From assembly GCA_963920665.1 (NCBI GenBank), contig OY987268.1, positions 22,012,501 through 22,076,500 of the forward strand: a DNA stretch of 64,000 nucleotides, read 5' to 3'. The position numbers and the translations under genes were made by a program. The stretch comes from Straminergon stramineum. Its lineage: Eukaryota > Streptophyta > Bryopsida > Hypnales > Calliergonaceae. Below, one piece after another: positions 1 through 11,878 of this stretch (within the stretch, counting starts at the first letter, position 1; each line of letters begins with the position of its first letter). A model generated the notes under the pieces. It saw only the letters and a program-made list of their open reading frames with translations, ran no database searches and was not told the origin of the DNA.

Positions 1-924
1 GTTTGAGCTTGTTGGACTTGATCCCCCTCTAGAATTGCACTAGTGTTGCGAAGATTGGTGACAAGTATCAAGGGATATCGCCTATTTCTAACAATGTTAA
101 ATGTTTTAGCATATGTCCGATTGAGCAATGGTGGTGAGATAATTTTCTACAATCAAAGAATAGTAATAATAAATGAAAATGGCACTACTTTTTGCTAATT
201 TTTTTTTATCAAGTGTATACCTCCTTCATTGGAATCCAATGGGGTATAATTTGTACAATATACAATTTTATAGAGAGTAATACAACAATCCTAAATTTTT
301 TGCATATTCAAATCATATCATAATCATTTTCGTTCATTTCTTTGGGACCGGTGGGAATTAGATTAAAAAATCACTACATAACACCTAAAAATTTAAAGTG
401 AAGTAAAAATAGTTTCTCACATTTATGTTTATAATGATTGTAAAAAAGATACCCACTAGCATAATTTGTATTGATCTCAAAGTAGCAACCTAGGCAAGCA
501 TATTCAGTATGAATGTTTGGACATACTGCTAAGGAACTACACCAAAAAGTGATAAAAAATAAAGAACCACAGGCAAATCAATGGTGACTCTTTTATCCAC
601 AATCCTGTACATGTTGCTATGCAATGACCGCCGTCAACTTATATTTATTTATTTCTGATTGCAATTTGGGAATTTCAAGGCTTGTGTAATATACCATCCA
701 AAAGGTCTTGAAATTACTGAAATTGCTATCTAAAGGTTACAAAAAGAAGAAGTCAATTGCTGTTGTTGATAACATAACATGACTGTGGATAAAAGAACTG
801 CAACCAATTTTGACTGTGGTTCTTTTTTATCACTTTTTAGTACAGTGAAGTTATCACATTTTCCAATACCCACATTGCTATCTACCTTGCCAGTTTGCAC
901 ATTTTGCATTGAAGAAACTAACCA
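1..924. other. AT-rich intergenic DNA, no gene seen
   Basis: No coding region, RNA gene or clear repeat boundary is visible. Open frames here are short and lack any family resemblance. Confidence 0.6.
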
Positions 925-926
925 TA

Positions 927-1084
927 AGGTAACTCAGCCTATGACAGGCCAAATGGGAGAGCCAGCCCATCAAAGGCAAAATTACACTACTTGTGTACAT
1001 TCTAATTCTGAAATGTACACCACTAGAAAAGTTTTGCCTGTGATGGGTTTGCTCCCATTTGGCCTGTCATAGGCTGATTTACCT
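927..1084. mobile_element. MITE J, TA-flanked inverted-repeat element
   Basis: The ends are long inverted repeats of about 45 bp. The left arm reads AGGTAACTCAGCCTATGACA and continues to about 972; the right arm is its near-complement ending TCATAGGCTGATTTACCT. TA lies on both sides (925-926 and 1085-1086). There is no coding capacity. The terminal AGG and TA target match elements D, K and L elsewhere in the window, so I treat them as one superfamily. The 97-aa open frame at 779-1072 overlaps this element and is spurious. Confidence 0.7.
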
Positions 1085-1238
1085 TATTGCAAGTGAAACC
1101 ATGAAGATTTTATCATATTTTTCCCCAAGATCTTGACCTTCTCCTTGCACCAATTTATTTTTGATTTGTTTGTCAACATAAGTGCTTTGTAGCCAGGTAT
1201 CCCAATCACCGACATGGGCACCATACAAAACTGGCAAG

Positions 1239-1488
1239 TTAACCCCTCAAGGCCCAAGGAGCCTGTTTTGGGCCTCTGACCTGTTGAACAGGTCAAAGTT
1301 ATAACTTCATTTCCCTTCATTCTAAGAAGTATATCTAAGTGAATTTCATATTTTGATGTTCATGTCAAACAGAGAAGTTCAAAAGTACAGTTGACATCAT
1401 GTAATAAGCTTGATGTACGATACACACTATCAATCAAAGTTCAAACTTGCAAAAAAGTACAGAAACTGCCTGGGCCTTGAGGGGTTAA
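1239..1488. mobile_element. TTAA element, family A
   Basis: A 250-bp element bounded by TTAA. Left end TTAACCCCTCAAGGCCCAAG, right end complementary (CTTGAGGGGTTAA), so the terminal inverted repeats run about 20 bp with few mismatches. The interior is non-coding. The ends resemble families B and C (TTAACCC). I infer a non-autonomous TTAA-targeting DNA transposon. Confidence 0.75.
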
Positions 1489-3828
1489 CATACACACAAA
1501 GGTACTGACAATTTGCAAGTGCATTGATCCACAAGTGACTTGTTCCATGAATCTAGACTTCCATCAGAGTTTAACCTAATCTGACAACTCTGTGAGAGAT
1601 GGATTTTTCAATTATGATGAGTAACGCAAGTTGCAGTCCCGCCACTCAACTCAGGGTGTTCAGAGTTAAGTAGGATGCATGATCCAATGAATGTGATGGG
1701 AATCCATGAAACTGCAGGGAAAAAAACAATCCTTTCAATTTCCAACCAAACAATCTCACTTGAAGGTTCGATACGGCACTAAGTCGGGCACCAAGATTGC
1801 GGGATTTCCATGTCAGATTCCTACCGATCCATATCACCTCACACCATTCACAAGATGACATGTGGTACTTTTTAGTATAAAAATGACTTAATTTTTGCTG
1901 GATTTTACCTTCACATTGGGTACATGGATTTGCATCTTCATCATTTTTTGTAGAACTATTCTTGATTGCAAAAGGGATTTGCATCCATCTCAAATGCCAT
2001 TGACCAATGTATGACTTGACCCGTCTATGCTTCTCATATCTTTTCCTCTCCTCTCTTTTGGGGATTTTCATTTTTTCTTAACATAATTTATTTGGTGGTC
2101 AGCTTGTAATGGAGTTGATTTTCAAGGACCAAGTGGTTGTTGAAATTGGTGTAGGTTCATAAAAGTCAAATTTTGATGGATCTTTATGAAATTTGGACAT
2201 TAGGTGTGGATACATATCCCCCTCCTCTTTGCTAAAATGTTATTCTTTTACAAGTTGCCTACAGTTGCCCATATTTTTTTGCTTCTGAACTTTGGCATGC
2301 ATGTAAGTAACATGATATTGGATGGAGTTGTCAAAAAAGAATGAGTAATGCAAAATAATCATTCCAAGAGGAGTTATTGACTATTGAATTTTCCAAATGA
2401 GGTTGAAAAGACTAGTTTCTTCCAATTTCAAGCACTATTATAATCTTGCAATTGATGACCCTTGTACTATTTTCGCTTGAATTTCAAAGATAAAATACCT
2501 TTCTTTTTTCTAGTCTCACTATCCTAGAATTTTTTTTTGACAAATCCTAGAAATTTATGTCCAAATTGCACTACAATTTATTTGGTATTAACTTCTTAAG
2601 AATCTAAGTGCATTGCTAGCAAAACTTGTTCAAAACTAGAATCTCAAATTGTCCTTTTAATCTTGTAAGGATGGGCTTATCATCATGTCTTTGGTGGCGG
2701 TTAGGAGTGTATGACTAAAGACATGTAGTTTAGGGTGATCTAGAGTGCATGTAAAGGAAGGAACATCATGAAGGATAATGTTGGCATGGATAATTAGCTA
2801 TATGTGACATATCGGATTGCCTTCCCAATCCACCTTTTTTTCTCCTCAAGACATGACAAGCCATGGCATCTACACCTTCAACTTCACTAGTGAACTTGCC
2901 AATAACAAGCTTCTTTGCAAATATATATGCCTCCTCCATGGACCAAGTGGGGAAGAATTTCTTACAACACCCTTGACATTGTTTTCGCTTCTTTCCAATG
3001 GACCATAGGCCACTGGCACCAAAGTGCTTCTAGTTTTGAAATGCACTCGTCTTGATGGTTTATTGCTCCTTGCTAATCTTGGCTTTTCCTTTGTTGCACG
3101 AAGAAGAGGTTAAAATTGTCATGGGATTGAGACTTCCATTAGTTGTTCCTGACAAAAGAAAGTTGCCTACCAAGTAATAGTGGGAGTAGAAAAAGTAGTT
3201 TCTTGACTAAATTTGGATGTCTTTGATAAATGCACAAGGAGAATGATTGATGGGAAGACTTGTAAACCAAACATAAAAAAGCATCATCAACAAGGATTGT
3301 CACTATGTTCTCCTTTCACCCTAGCTACCATATTTTGACATTAAATTGTCTTTTTTTTTAAAAGACAACAACAATATCGACAAATTTTTTAACGAGCCTT
3401 GTTAATTCACATTATCACCTACATCCAACAAAAATTGGATGAAAATAATAATTCCAATGCTTGTGGGAGCTCTTCACTTTCATCAAATGGACTCTAATGG
3501 TCTACACTAACATCACAAGGTCAAGCCATAGTACTTGTCCTTTTGATGCTTGAAAAACTTGATGCTTCTTGAATTAGAACTCCACCCCCTCACCTCTTGG
3601 ACTTCTCTGAGGGGGATGTGAATTTAAACATTTGTATAGTTGGCCATACCAACAAGCATTTTGTGCATAATCTAAGAATCCTAAATATAGACACTCAAAA
3701 ATCCTAGATCTCTATTTGTGCACTTTAAAGTTACACATTCCAAACATATCTCCCATATACATATATATAATCTGAAAAACTAGTTGAAAAAATAAATATC
3801 TTTGCGGAGGGCTTGTCCTTTAGGTTCT
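1489..3828. other. AT-rich intergenic DNA, no gene
   Basis: No gene is supported. The 141-aa minus-strand frame at 1646-2071 overlaps a dispersed repeat (1760-1925) that recurs near 38.3 kb without an open frame, so it is not a gene. Short poly-T and poly-A hairpins occur, for example around 3348-3367. Confidence 0.55.
1760..1925 (+). repeat. Dispersed repeat P, copy 1
   Basis: Aligns along its length, with indels, to 38307-38465 in the same orientation. Shared blocks include TTTCCATGTCAGAT and a CACTTCACACC/CACCTCACACC block. Non-coding; element class unknown. Confidence 0.5.
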
Positions 3829-3892
3829 TTGTACTGTTTCCCCTTTCAATGGAAATTGTCCATGTGTTTCAAAAACAAAAAAAACAAAAAAC
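3829..3892 (+). repeat. A-rich retroposon-like 3' tail
   Basis: The motif TTTCAATGGAAATTGTCC, then ATGTGTTTCAAAAAC, runs into an A-rich tract (aacaaaaaaaac). A similar 3' end with an AAATAAATAAAT tail occurs at 29194-29245 and in fragment form near 10824. This is consistent with a SINE or LINE 3' end; the body upstream is not defined. Confidence 0.4.
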
Positions 3893-3903
3893 ATTTGCCT
3901 TTA

Positions 3904-4258
3904 AGGTAGCCAACCCATTTCTGATCACCCCCCCATTTCCAATATGTAGGATGCTTTCTTTCCGTGAAGTTATAGTGCAATTCTTGAGTAGTTGTGTCCC
4001 ATTATGAGTGGTTGCAAGGCTCTCAATATTACAATTAGCATAGGGTCACAAATAGAAAGCTCTATACTACCATAATAGGTCAAAGAGAATCTTCCACTAA
4101 AAAAATTCATAGTAATTATATTTTGTATAATAAAATTCTGGGAAAATATGCAATCCTTCTAAACTCTATTTTAACACATGCGAAAAATTCTACATTCAAA
4201 AAACCTCTGCTCCAAATATGCATAATTGCTTAAGTGGCTGGAAATGGGTTGGCTACCT
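3904..4258. mobile_element. MITE D1, TA-flanked
   Basis: Inverted ends AGGTAGCCAACCCATTTC (left) and GAAATGGGTTGGCTACCT (right) are perfect complements over 18 bp, with TA outside each (3902-3903, 4259-4260). Length 355 bp, non-coding. D2 at 18138-18536 has homologous ends. Confidence 0.75.
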
Positions 4259-4559
4259 TAGAGCATAGCAATTAATTTTACATTTAGAGAAGGTTGAGTG
4301 CAGTGAGGTTTGTTTTAAGTTACTGTCACTCATCAGTGATGACCAATCTTCAAGAACCTCTAATTCTATATGCCACCGCCACATCAGCATTGTCCTGAGT
4401 GACGTGGCATATCGATGTCACCCACAAGGGGTACTTCAGTAGTCCTGACTAAAATACTGAATGCTGGACTGACAATAAGTTAAGTCCTGTTTTCTTGGGG
4501 GTCATAATATCCACTCGATACTCAACCAATAGAAAAGGAATTTTTTTAAAAATTTATAT

Positions 4560-4622
4560 TATTTTTATAATTTGTTTATTTTTTGACACAAATGAAACAG
4601 ATTTCGATTGCAGAGATAAAAT
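4560..4622 (-). repeat. SINE-like 3' end, minus strand
   Basis: On the minus strand: TCTGCAATCGAAATC, TGTTTCATTTGTGTC, then an A-rich tail. The same 3' end recurs at 22731-22784 (+) and 30296-30360 (-). Upstream on the minus strand all three share a GCCACTTGTGGCTAG-like block, which supports one SINE family. The 5' boundary is not resolved. Confidence 0.5.
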
Positions 4623-5269
4623 TACAAAGCCTGGCTAGCCACAAGTGGCTTGGCAGGAGGACAGTAGATAAGGATTGAAAATCACTTGAGCTTTTATAAG
4701 GGAAGGGTGGGACACGTCATCGTTGTCAGGAAAATCAATTACCATAAATACTTGTCTTGTGATCATTCCCAAGAGAAAATGGAAAATGCAAATTTAATTT
4801 TTTTTTCAATAAGTTGAAGGAGGTAAACTACACTAATAAAAGGTCCATGCCACTCTGGTGCAAACCTGACCTTCACATGGACCCTAAATAAGGTACAGAT
4901 TCTAACCTAAAATGTATCTCCTTTTATTTGTTTCAAATTTAGAAAACAAAAACAACCCTTCCACCCACCTACCCACCCCCCAAAATGTACACTTTCGGGT
5001 TCCTCCTTTATTTGTGTAAAAATAAATAAATAAATAAAGGAATGTATACTTTCTAAACATGAGAGACTAATGTTAATTTTGGGTATGTCATTTACAATCA
5101 ATACTTTGGGAATTTGTAGTTTATTCATACAATGAATGTTCAAAAATCATATATGCTAAAATAATATGGAATTCTTTTTTAAAATGCTTGTAATATGTAA
5201 AACAATTGTGTATTGAGTTACAATAAAATCCACACTAAAATCTTAGTTGCAAGTTTTTAGATGAAGTTA

Positions 5270-5430
5270 GGAAGAAAAAAAAAGGTTCTTTTGACCTTCT
5301 CCAACACAGCTAGCAAACTTTTACTCCTTTTTAGAGTGAGATTTTTTGCAATATGCAAGGGTGGTTTTTTGAGAGTTGCATCCCATATCAAATTAGTTAC
5401 ATACTTGCCAAAATTTCAATTGATTACCCA
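5270..5430 (+). repeat. Fragment of a family-C element
   Basis: The stretch with AGAGTGAGATTTTT, then a GTTGCAT/ATTTGCAT block and TAGTTACATAC, matches the interior of C6 (about 22255-22345). No termini are seen. A degraded relic, not a gene. Confidence 0.45.
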
Positions 5431-5672
5431 AGATTTCTTATGTATGATGAAACATCACTTGGTCCTTAGAGGTTAGTATTTCTTTACAGGTCAATACTTA
5501 ATAGACATTTGGATTGATGATCATTGCTTGGAGCTTCATCACACTTTCCAAGTGATGCATAAGACAATTACCACCTTTGTTTGGGTAATTGATCGACCAT
5601 CAAAGGATCTCCAATTGAATCGATTGATTTGTACCTAATTTTGGAATTAAAAATTCCAAATATTTTTCTTCT

Positions 5673-6851
5673 ACACTAAATAGTGAAATTAGGTTGCGTT
5701 AACCCCTAAAGGACCAAGGTGATTTTCCTATCAAAAAACAGTCAAAACTGTCATTTCTATTGCAAGGAGAAAAGAACATTAAAAATTGTTCTTTTTTGCA
5801 TATCCAACTATAAGGTCTTATACTTGACTAGTATATGAATACAGGGAAGAAATTTCAAAAACTTTGACCATGTATATTGCAGGATATATGCATTTGAAGT
5901 GAAGAAAACAAGTTTTTTTGCACCTTGCTTGACTAGATTTTTTGGCTTTGAATCTTTTCAGTTCAAATTTTTGCATTGTAGATTTTGATTTTCTACTTAT
6001 TTATGTTAAATAGTTGAGTTGAGAATCTAAAAAAAAAATTGGGAAAAAAATCACTTAATTTTCACTCATTAAGAAATTGTTAAAAAGAGGTGGGTTCAAG
6101 ATTGAAGAAAAAACTAAATTGTTAATATTTTTTAGATGGAATTGAATCACAATAATTCCAATGGTGAGATTGTTCTAGCAAGAGAATCTAACCTTGTCTA
6201 GAATTTTTTTTAGAAAAATTCTAAAAATTGCATTCAAAAATGAATTCCACAAGTTATTTTTTCAAGAAGATGCTTAGATTGACCAAAAAACTAAGATTGT
6301 CCATAACTTTCTCATTATTAGTCCAAATTGAATGAAACAAAGCTTCACATGTAGAAAAAAATATAATATTTGGAAAAAAATTTGGAAAAAAATTCTTTTT
6401 AACTTTCTATGATTTTTTTTGTGATGCACGCCAAACTCCACTTTTGCTTATTATGCCATAACTTTTGTTCCTGGGCATCGATTAAAATAAAAAATATATA
6501 TATTCACAAAGCTCTTGAGAAAAACACAACCTCAAAAAATTCCAAAAAATATCACTAAAAATTGTGACTGTAGGAACCTACCCGGACCCAAATTGTCCCC
6601 TCAGGGGACAAATGGTCCTTTAGGGGTTAACAATTAGGTTGCCTTATCCCAAGAAAGTTCCATTATAAACCATCAAAGTCAACAAATATTTCTATATATA
6701 TTTCCATTTGTCCACAAGGAAGTTCATAAGTCCCAATTACAACAATTCCTAATTCAAAAGTAAGGTATTCTTATATAATAACAACAAATATTCATATTGT
6801 GTCAAATGTCAAGAAATTAGTGTGGGGCAACCTAATTTCACTATGAAGTGT
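5673..6851. mobile_element. MITE family F, split by element C1
   Basis: Terminal inverted repeats ACACTAAATAGTGAAATT (plus AGGTTGC) at the left and GCAACCTAATTTCACTAT (plus GAAGTGT) at the right match at 23 of 25 positions. Without the nested C1 (5699-6630) the element is about 250 bp. A partial reverse copy lies at 23183-23271. The interior motif near the right end (AAATTAGTGTGGGG) resembles family E. Confidence 0.65.
5699..6630. mobile_element. TTAA element C1
   Basis: A 932-bp element. Left end TTAACCCCTAAAGGACCAAG, right end complementary (GGTCCTTTAGGGGTTAA). The AT-rich interior has no open frame of note. It sits inside element F, so it is the younger of the two. Four copies (C1, C3, C7, C8) fall between 932 and 961 bp, implying a standard length near 940 bp. 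TTAA target and CCCC-starting ends suggest piggyBac-like ancestry (inference). Confidence 0.8.
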
Positions 6852-7054
6852 ATTTAACTTAACCATGCTTCTCAATAACTAGGTGTCGTGCGCTAGGTGT
6901 GATGAATCCTTGTCATTGATTCTCTTAAAAATTGAGTCTCACTCAAGGGCCACCAAGTGTTTCAACTACCAATTCAATTGCAATAAGAACAAAATTTTGT
7001 AGCAATGCCCAGTGACCACACATGGTGTGGTGAAGGATTGCGAGGAATTTTTAA

Positions 7055-7248
7055 CTACATTGAATAGGGGTATTAAGGGGACCAAAAAATTAAAGGAATT
7101 GATTGTAGAAAATTGTAGATCTTTGAAACATGATGTACATCCCCTGGACACTTCAATAACTATTGATGTACAATAAAGGTAGATATTTATATAGTGTGGA
7201 ATGTCAATTAATTAGTATGGGTCCCCTTAATACCCCTATTCATTGTAG
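7055..7248. mobile_element. MITE E1
   Basis: Ends CTACATTGAATAGGGG and CCCCTATTCATTGTAG are inverted repeats extending inward through TATTAAGGGGACC. Length 194 bp. E2 (21700-21886) is a second copy in reverse orientation. It is absent from the paralogous site in repeat H copy 2 (about 33660-33680). The exact target duplication is unclear. Confidence 0.7.
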
Positions 7249-7340
7249 ATATTAGCCTCATCGCCTATAAATTGCAATAAAATCTAGAGGAAAAAATATT
7301 TTTGCATTTTGTTTTTTACATGTGAATCTTAACTTGACAT

Positions 7341-7570
7341 TTAACCCTTCAATGTCGACACGGACGTTTTCTGTCCGATGGATGACAAAGAATCTCTCTA
7401 TGTAGGACAAAACTATGACTATTCATCCTCATAATGTTGTAAGAAAAGCAGAGGTCTTCTACAATAGTATGACTTCCAATGAATATTTTTGGGTTTTCTA
7501 AAGTAGATGATGTCACATGGTTCTAAAAAGGAGTATTTCCACGATCACCAGTCCATCCTTGAAGAATTAA
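7341..7570. mobile_element. TTAA element B1
   Basis: A 230-bp element starting TTAACCCTTCAATG and ending with a decayed arm before TTAA. The interior motif GATGGATGACAAAGAATC is shared with B2. The flanks GACAT and TAATCA are contiguous around a single TTAA at 33758-33761, the unoccupied paralogous site. This shows insertion at TTAA with a 4-bp duplication. Confidence 0.85.
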
Positions 7571-7727
7571 TAATCACACCAAATTTCAATACATGCAAGT
7601 CTCTATATTTATGTGGAAAAGAATTGGAATATTGTGTGTGCATTGATTGGCAAGTTTACCCTAGCTTCTCAATTTAGAATTCCTTCAATTGCTGGAATTA
7701 TAAAGGTCTCAATTCTAGTAATTTAAC

Positions 7728-8386
7728 TTAACCCCTAAATGCCCGAGGCACCAAAATCTGATGTTTGCAAAACTTTGAGGTTAAATAAAACCTAAAAAAA
7801 TTTCTATTTGTAGTAGTTTGTATTTTTTGGAAGTTCTCTTTGAAGTCTAGTTTTAGCATCAAAAATCTGATTTTGAAAATGAATGATAGTGATTTTTCTA
7901 TTCAAGATTTTATGCAAGGGTACCCATCGCAATCTTGACTTTTGATAGTGTTGAGGGCTCTTGGAAATGAGCCTCAAATACACTAGATCTCAGAGAAATA
8001 ATGACATTCAAAATTCATTTAAAAAAATTGTAGAGTAGATTTTGAGAAGCCATAAATTGATTGGGGTTATGCATGTTAGATCCTCTAACCTCATATTGTT
8101 TTGGTGACCAAATTTTTAGATTTGACTTGTGAAAAGAGGATTGAAAGGCTTCACATCACTTTTGCAATTTTAACACCCTCATGGTCAAACATTATAATCT
8201 TTCACTCCATAAGTGATATTGTTGTGTTTTCTTTTCCTATGTGATCCCTAACATGTAAAGTTTGAATTTATACAATTCCAATTCCAAAAAAATTGATACA
8301 ACTTATCAAAATGTTGGCATTTTTTTCAATTGAGAGCAAATACCAAAAAACTCAAAACAGGCCTTGTTCATTCATTTAGGGGTTAA
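7728..8386. mobile_element. TTAA element C2
   Basis: Left end TTAACCCCTAAATGCCCGAG, right end CATTTAGGGGTTAA. Length 659 bp, non-coding. The ends follow the C-family pattern but the interior differs from C1, so it is a subfamily. Confidence 0.7.
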
Positions 8387-10215
8387 GTTCGTCATGGAGA
8401 CAATTTGGATATTATGGAGTCAGTCCAGACAGACCCTTCCGTCCATCCGGATTTGTTGGAAGTGTCGGCTAAAGTGGGAATCCACGTGTCAAAACAGGAG
8501 GTCAGATTAGAAGAAGATATTTCACATAACTTGCTCCCGGTAAGTTACTCTTCACGATTTGGATTTTTTTTTGGAAACAAATGACAAAATTTGGATTTGC
8601 ATTTGGAATGCAGGTCGTCAAAGTGGTCATACAAAGTCGGCATGAGTAGGTGGGCAAGGTAAATTTACACCCTTGTGGAAACTGCAGGAATTTTTTTATT
8701 TGTCACTCACAATAGAATTTGGAAATTTCGAATTCATACTTGGAATCAAAGGTCTAAAATTTTGTTAGTTATGGTAGCAAAAAATGTAATTGTTATGGCA
8801 CAAAATAGGGGTCAATTTTTTTTACAATTGCCCTACTGTAGTGAATACAAAATTCACCTTGCAAATCCTACTGCATATGACCACTTTAACATCCTACATT
8901 TGGAATAAGTGTTTGGAGATTTCGAACTATGTAGTCTTGTTTGGGTTTACAAATCATTCATTTATTATAACTATCGGAGCATCTCCACACTTTTGTGGGG
9001 ATAGGTTTGGAGTAAAAGTGATTGCATGTGGCCACAAAAACATCCCCTTCTAAGCTAAGCCACTCATAGGGCAAAAATTTGGATGGTCAAGGCCATAACC
9101 TGTGTGCACTTGGCATGCCCATTTCTTCCTTTAGCTTGAATTTAGGGCATTTTCTTTCGCTCTTTGTTGTTTGTTCTCAATTAAGCTCCCAACTTATTGA
9201 TTGATAATGGCATGATCTAAAGAAAAGAAATGAATAAAAATATTCCGTATTTCTAGTATTTTTGGAGATTAAAATATTTGCACACTTCATAGGGACAAAT
9301 GGCGCAGGTTTTGCATAGTGAAGATTGGTGGGGTCTAAGCCTAGCCAAGTAGACTTGGTGTGTCAAATTGTCCATAGAAAAATGGAGTTGCTTTGAGCAC
9401 AATATTCCTTCGGTTGCAAATTATGGCATTTACGGAAACAAAGCATAAATCATCCATTACAATTTCTCCCTCAAAATATAACCTATACATGGGAATCTAA
9501 TGCATAATTTGATGCAAGGTCATCTATACTTCTTGTTGTTTTGCCATATGCATCAATGATGCTCTAAGAACATTGCTACTATGGTCTAACCAAAAATTAA
9601 ACAATGAATTTTGGAGTTTCATATGAATTAACACCAATCCTACCATACTCCAATCAACTTTACTATATCTCAATTTAAAACAAACTTTCTAAGTTATAGG
9701 GATAAGAGCATTGCCACCAAGCCTTGCCAACGGCCTTAGCAATGATATTCTAAGCGTGTTGCACTTATCCAAAGCCAATCAACTTCACACGACACCCCCA
9801 TCATCATACAAATTGTATCGTTCTTCCTATCACTCCCACATTTGTTTAGCAAAAGAAGTGTATAGAGGGCAGTTTTACACTCACCCTAACTAAATCAACA
9901 TTGACTATCAATGGCCTCAGTGGAAGCAAATCCGGATTTAAAGGATAGTTGGTGTAGGGCATCGGGTCTTTAGTGAACCACTACATCTCAAGTGGCATTA
10001 CGTGTGTCACCACCTATTGTTGATGTGTTTAATTGCAATGCAATTGGTGTCAAGAGCATCACCACCAATTGCATTCCATTTAACCACGACATCAAGAAGT
10101 GGCGAGGCAATTATTGCCTTCTGAGATGTGGTAGTGCACTAAAGACTTGCATTAGATGTTTTTTAGGCCTCTAGAAGACCATTTCACATCTATTTACCAT
10201 TCTATGAACCAACCA

Positions 10216-10218
<3 letters not shown>
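8387..10218. other. Intergenic DNA, no gene
   Basis: No gene is supported. A short fold-back (AATGCAATTGGTG against CACCAATTGCATT) lies near 10036-10080. The sequence around 9700-9730 is partly complementary to 11540-11572, which may mark the arms of a further repeat. Overlapping 60-87-aa frames here have no recognisable content. Confidence 0.5.

Positions 10219-10260
<42 letters not shown>
10219..10260 (+). repeat. (CT)n microsatellite
   Basis: An uninterrupted run of about 21 CT units followed by an AT-rich tract. A simple sequence repeat, likely variable in length. Confidence 0.95.
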
Positions 10261-10264
<4 letters not shown>

Positions 10265-10373
10265 GTATGTATATAATTGATGTGGCAGAGTTTCCACATT
10301 ATCCCTAATCCCAAAACTCACAATCTTCTATAAGTCCAAAAATCATCTAATGATGCTCTTCACCGACCATTCC

Positions 10374-11334
10374 TTAACCCCTAAAGTCTTGAGGCCATTT
10401 TTCTGTCAATAAAGACTCACAACTATCGATTCTGTTTCGTTCTTTCAAGAAATAAAAATTTAGAATTTAACAATAGGATCTTGTATTTCACTAGTCTTAG
10501 ATCATATGGTAAAATTTCATGAAGTTTGACCATACAAATTGGAAGATATCAACAATCAAAGTTGGAAAAAAAATTTGAATGTTGGCTTGCAATTTCAAAT
10601 GCCTTTGACCACTGTTTATGGAAACGTTTTGCACTACAAACTTTGAATTAATCTTTTTTTATGTTGAAGAATTGAGGTGAAAGTCTAGGTAAAAAAAATT
10701 CAAAATTATACAATAGATTTTCATTCTTTAAAAAATTGTTAATTAAAAATACGTCCAAGATTGAAAGAGAAACTCAATAGCTAATAGCTCCAAGATGGGA
10801 TTGAAATACTAAAGTTCCTAGAAATTGTCCATGTGTTTCAAGAAAAAAACCCACCCAAATCCCAGTAGTGAGATTGTTTTAGCAAGCAAATTTTACCTAG
10901 TCAAACATTGTTTTTAAAAAAAAAGTGAAAATGGCATTCAAAAAATGAATTGTATAAGCTATTTTTTCAAGAAGATACTTTGATTGTCTAAAAAATAAGA
11001 TTTTCCATAACTTTCTCATAACAAATCAAAATGGAATGAATTAAAGCTTCCTATATAGATAAAATTAGAATTTATAAGACGCAAATTTATTTTCTTAAAT
11101 GAAATTTTTTTTTGTGAGAAGATTTTTGCCTATTGCATTGAAAAAAAGGACTTTTCATGCCATAACTTTTGCTCTTGGACACCAAATGAAATAAAAATTA
11201 CATTCCTATGAAGCTATTGTGTTTATCTATCATCACAAGAAAAATTCAAAATATTAGGATGAATTTTGAGACTATAGCAACCTGCCCCAAATCCATTATG
11301 TCCCTCGAGGGGATAATAGGACTTTAGAGCTTAA
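10374..11334. mobile_element. TTAA element C3
   Basis: Left end TTAACCCCTAAAGTCTTGAG; right end more decayed, ACTTTAGAGCTTAA. Length 961 bp. The interior aligns with C1, for example AGCTATTTTTTCAAGAAG and GTCCATAACTTTCTC-type blocks. Non-coding. Confidence 0.7.
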
Positions 11335-11570
11335 AATCCTGGCTAAAGTTCTTCCCCTTCTTCTCATGCCCCTCACTAGCCTCCACGTCTTACACTGAGG
11401 CCATAGTCAAAGTCGACCAAGTTAACTTGAGTGTAAAATTACCTGCTACAAAGGTCCTTCGTTGCCAAGCAAATGTGGGAGTGACAAGAAGAAGAACACA
11501 ACTTTTACCATGACGGGGTCTAGACTAGTGGTGTATTGAGGCTATTTGGCTAGGCTTGGTGGTGATGCTC

Positions 11571-11800
11571 TTAACCCTTAAACGTTGACACATATGTTTT
11601 GTGTCTGATGGATGACAAAGAATCTCTCTATGTAGGATAGAACTGTGACTATTCATCCTCGAACTTTTGTGAAAAAAGTGTAGGTCTTCTACAATAGTAT
11701 GACTTCCAATGAATATTTTTGGATTTTCTAAAGTAGATGATGTCACAAGGTTCCAAAAGGGAGTATTTCCACGATCACAAGTCCATCCTTTAAGGGTTAA
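11571..11800. mobile_element. TTAA element B2
   Basis: Left end TTAACCCTTAAACGTTGACA, right end CCATCCTTTAAGGGTTAA. Exactly 230 bp with intact TTAA at both sides. Closely related in sequence to B1. The 153-aa minus-strand frame at 11525-11986 is an accidental read-through of this element. Confidence 0.8.
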
Positions 11801-11878
11801 AGGAAGGTCATAAAGTTCTCTCTCACAATGAAATTCCGTTTTCATTGGTGGCAAAGAAAAAGGAAAGAAAAGGCCATA

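Larger units (their letters stand above)
7013..7670 (+). repeat. Repeat H, copy 1, carrying E1 and B1
   Basis: Matches 33622-33863 (copy 2) once the insertions E1 and B1 are removed. Copy 1 is 658 bp and copy 2 is 242 bp; the 416-bp difference is close to E1 (194) plus the net gain from B1 (226). It therefore serves as an internal occupied/empty-site pair. No coding sequence. Confidence 0.75.

Noticed and set aside
1646..2071. 141-aa minus-strand open frame
   Set aside because: Overlaps dispersed repeat P, whose second copy (38307-38465) has no open frame; no recognisable domain.
8976..9565. Possible hAT-like MITE (GAGCATCTCCA near 8976, GATGCTCTAAG near 9551)
   Set aside because: Only about ten terminal bases pair and no 8-bp target duplication is visible.
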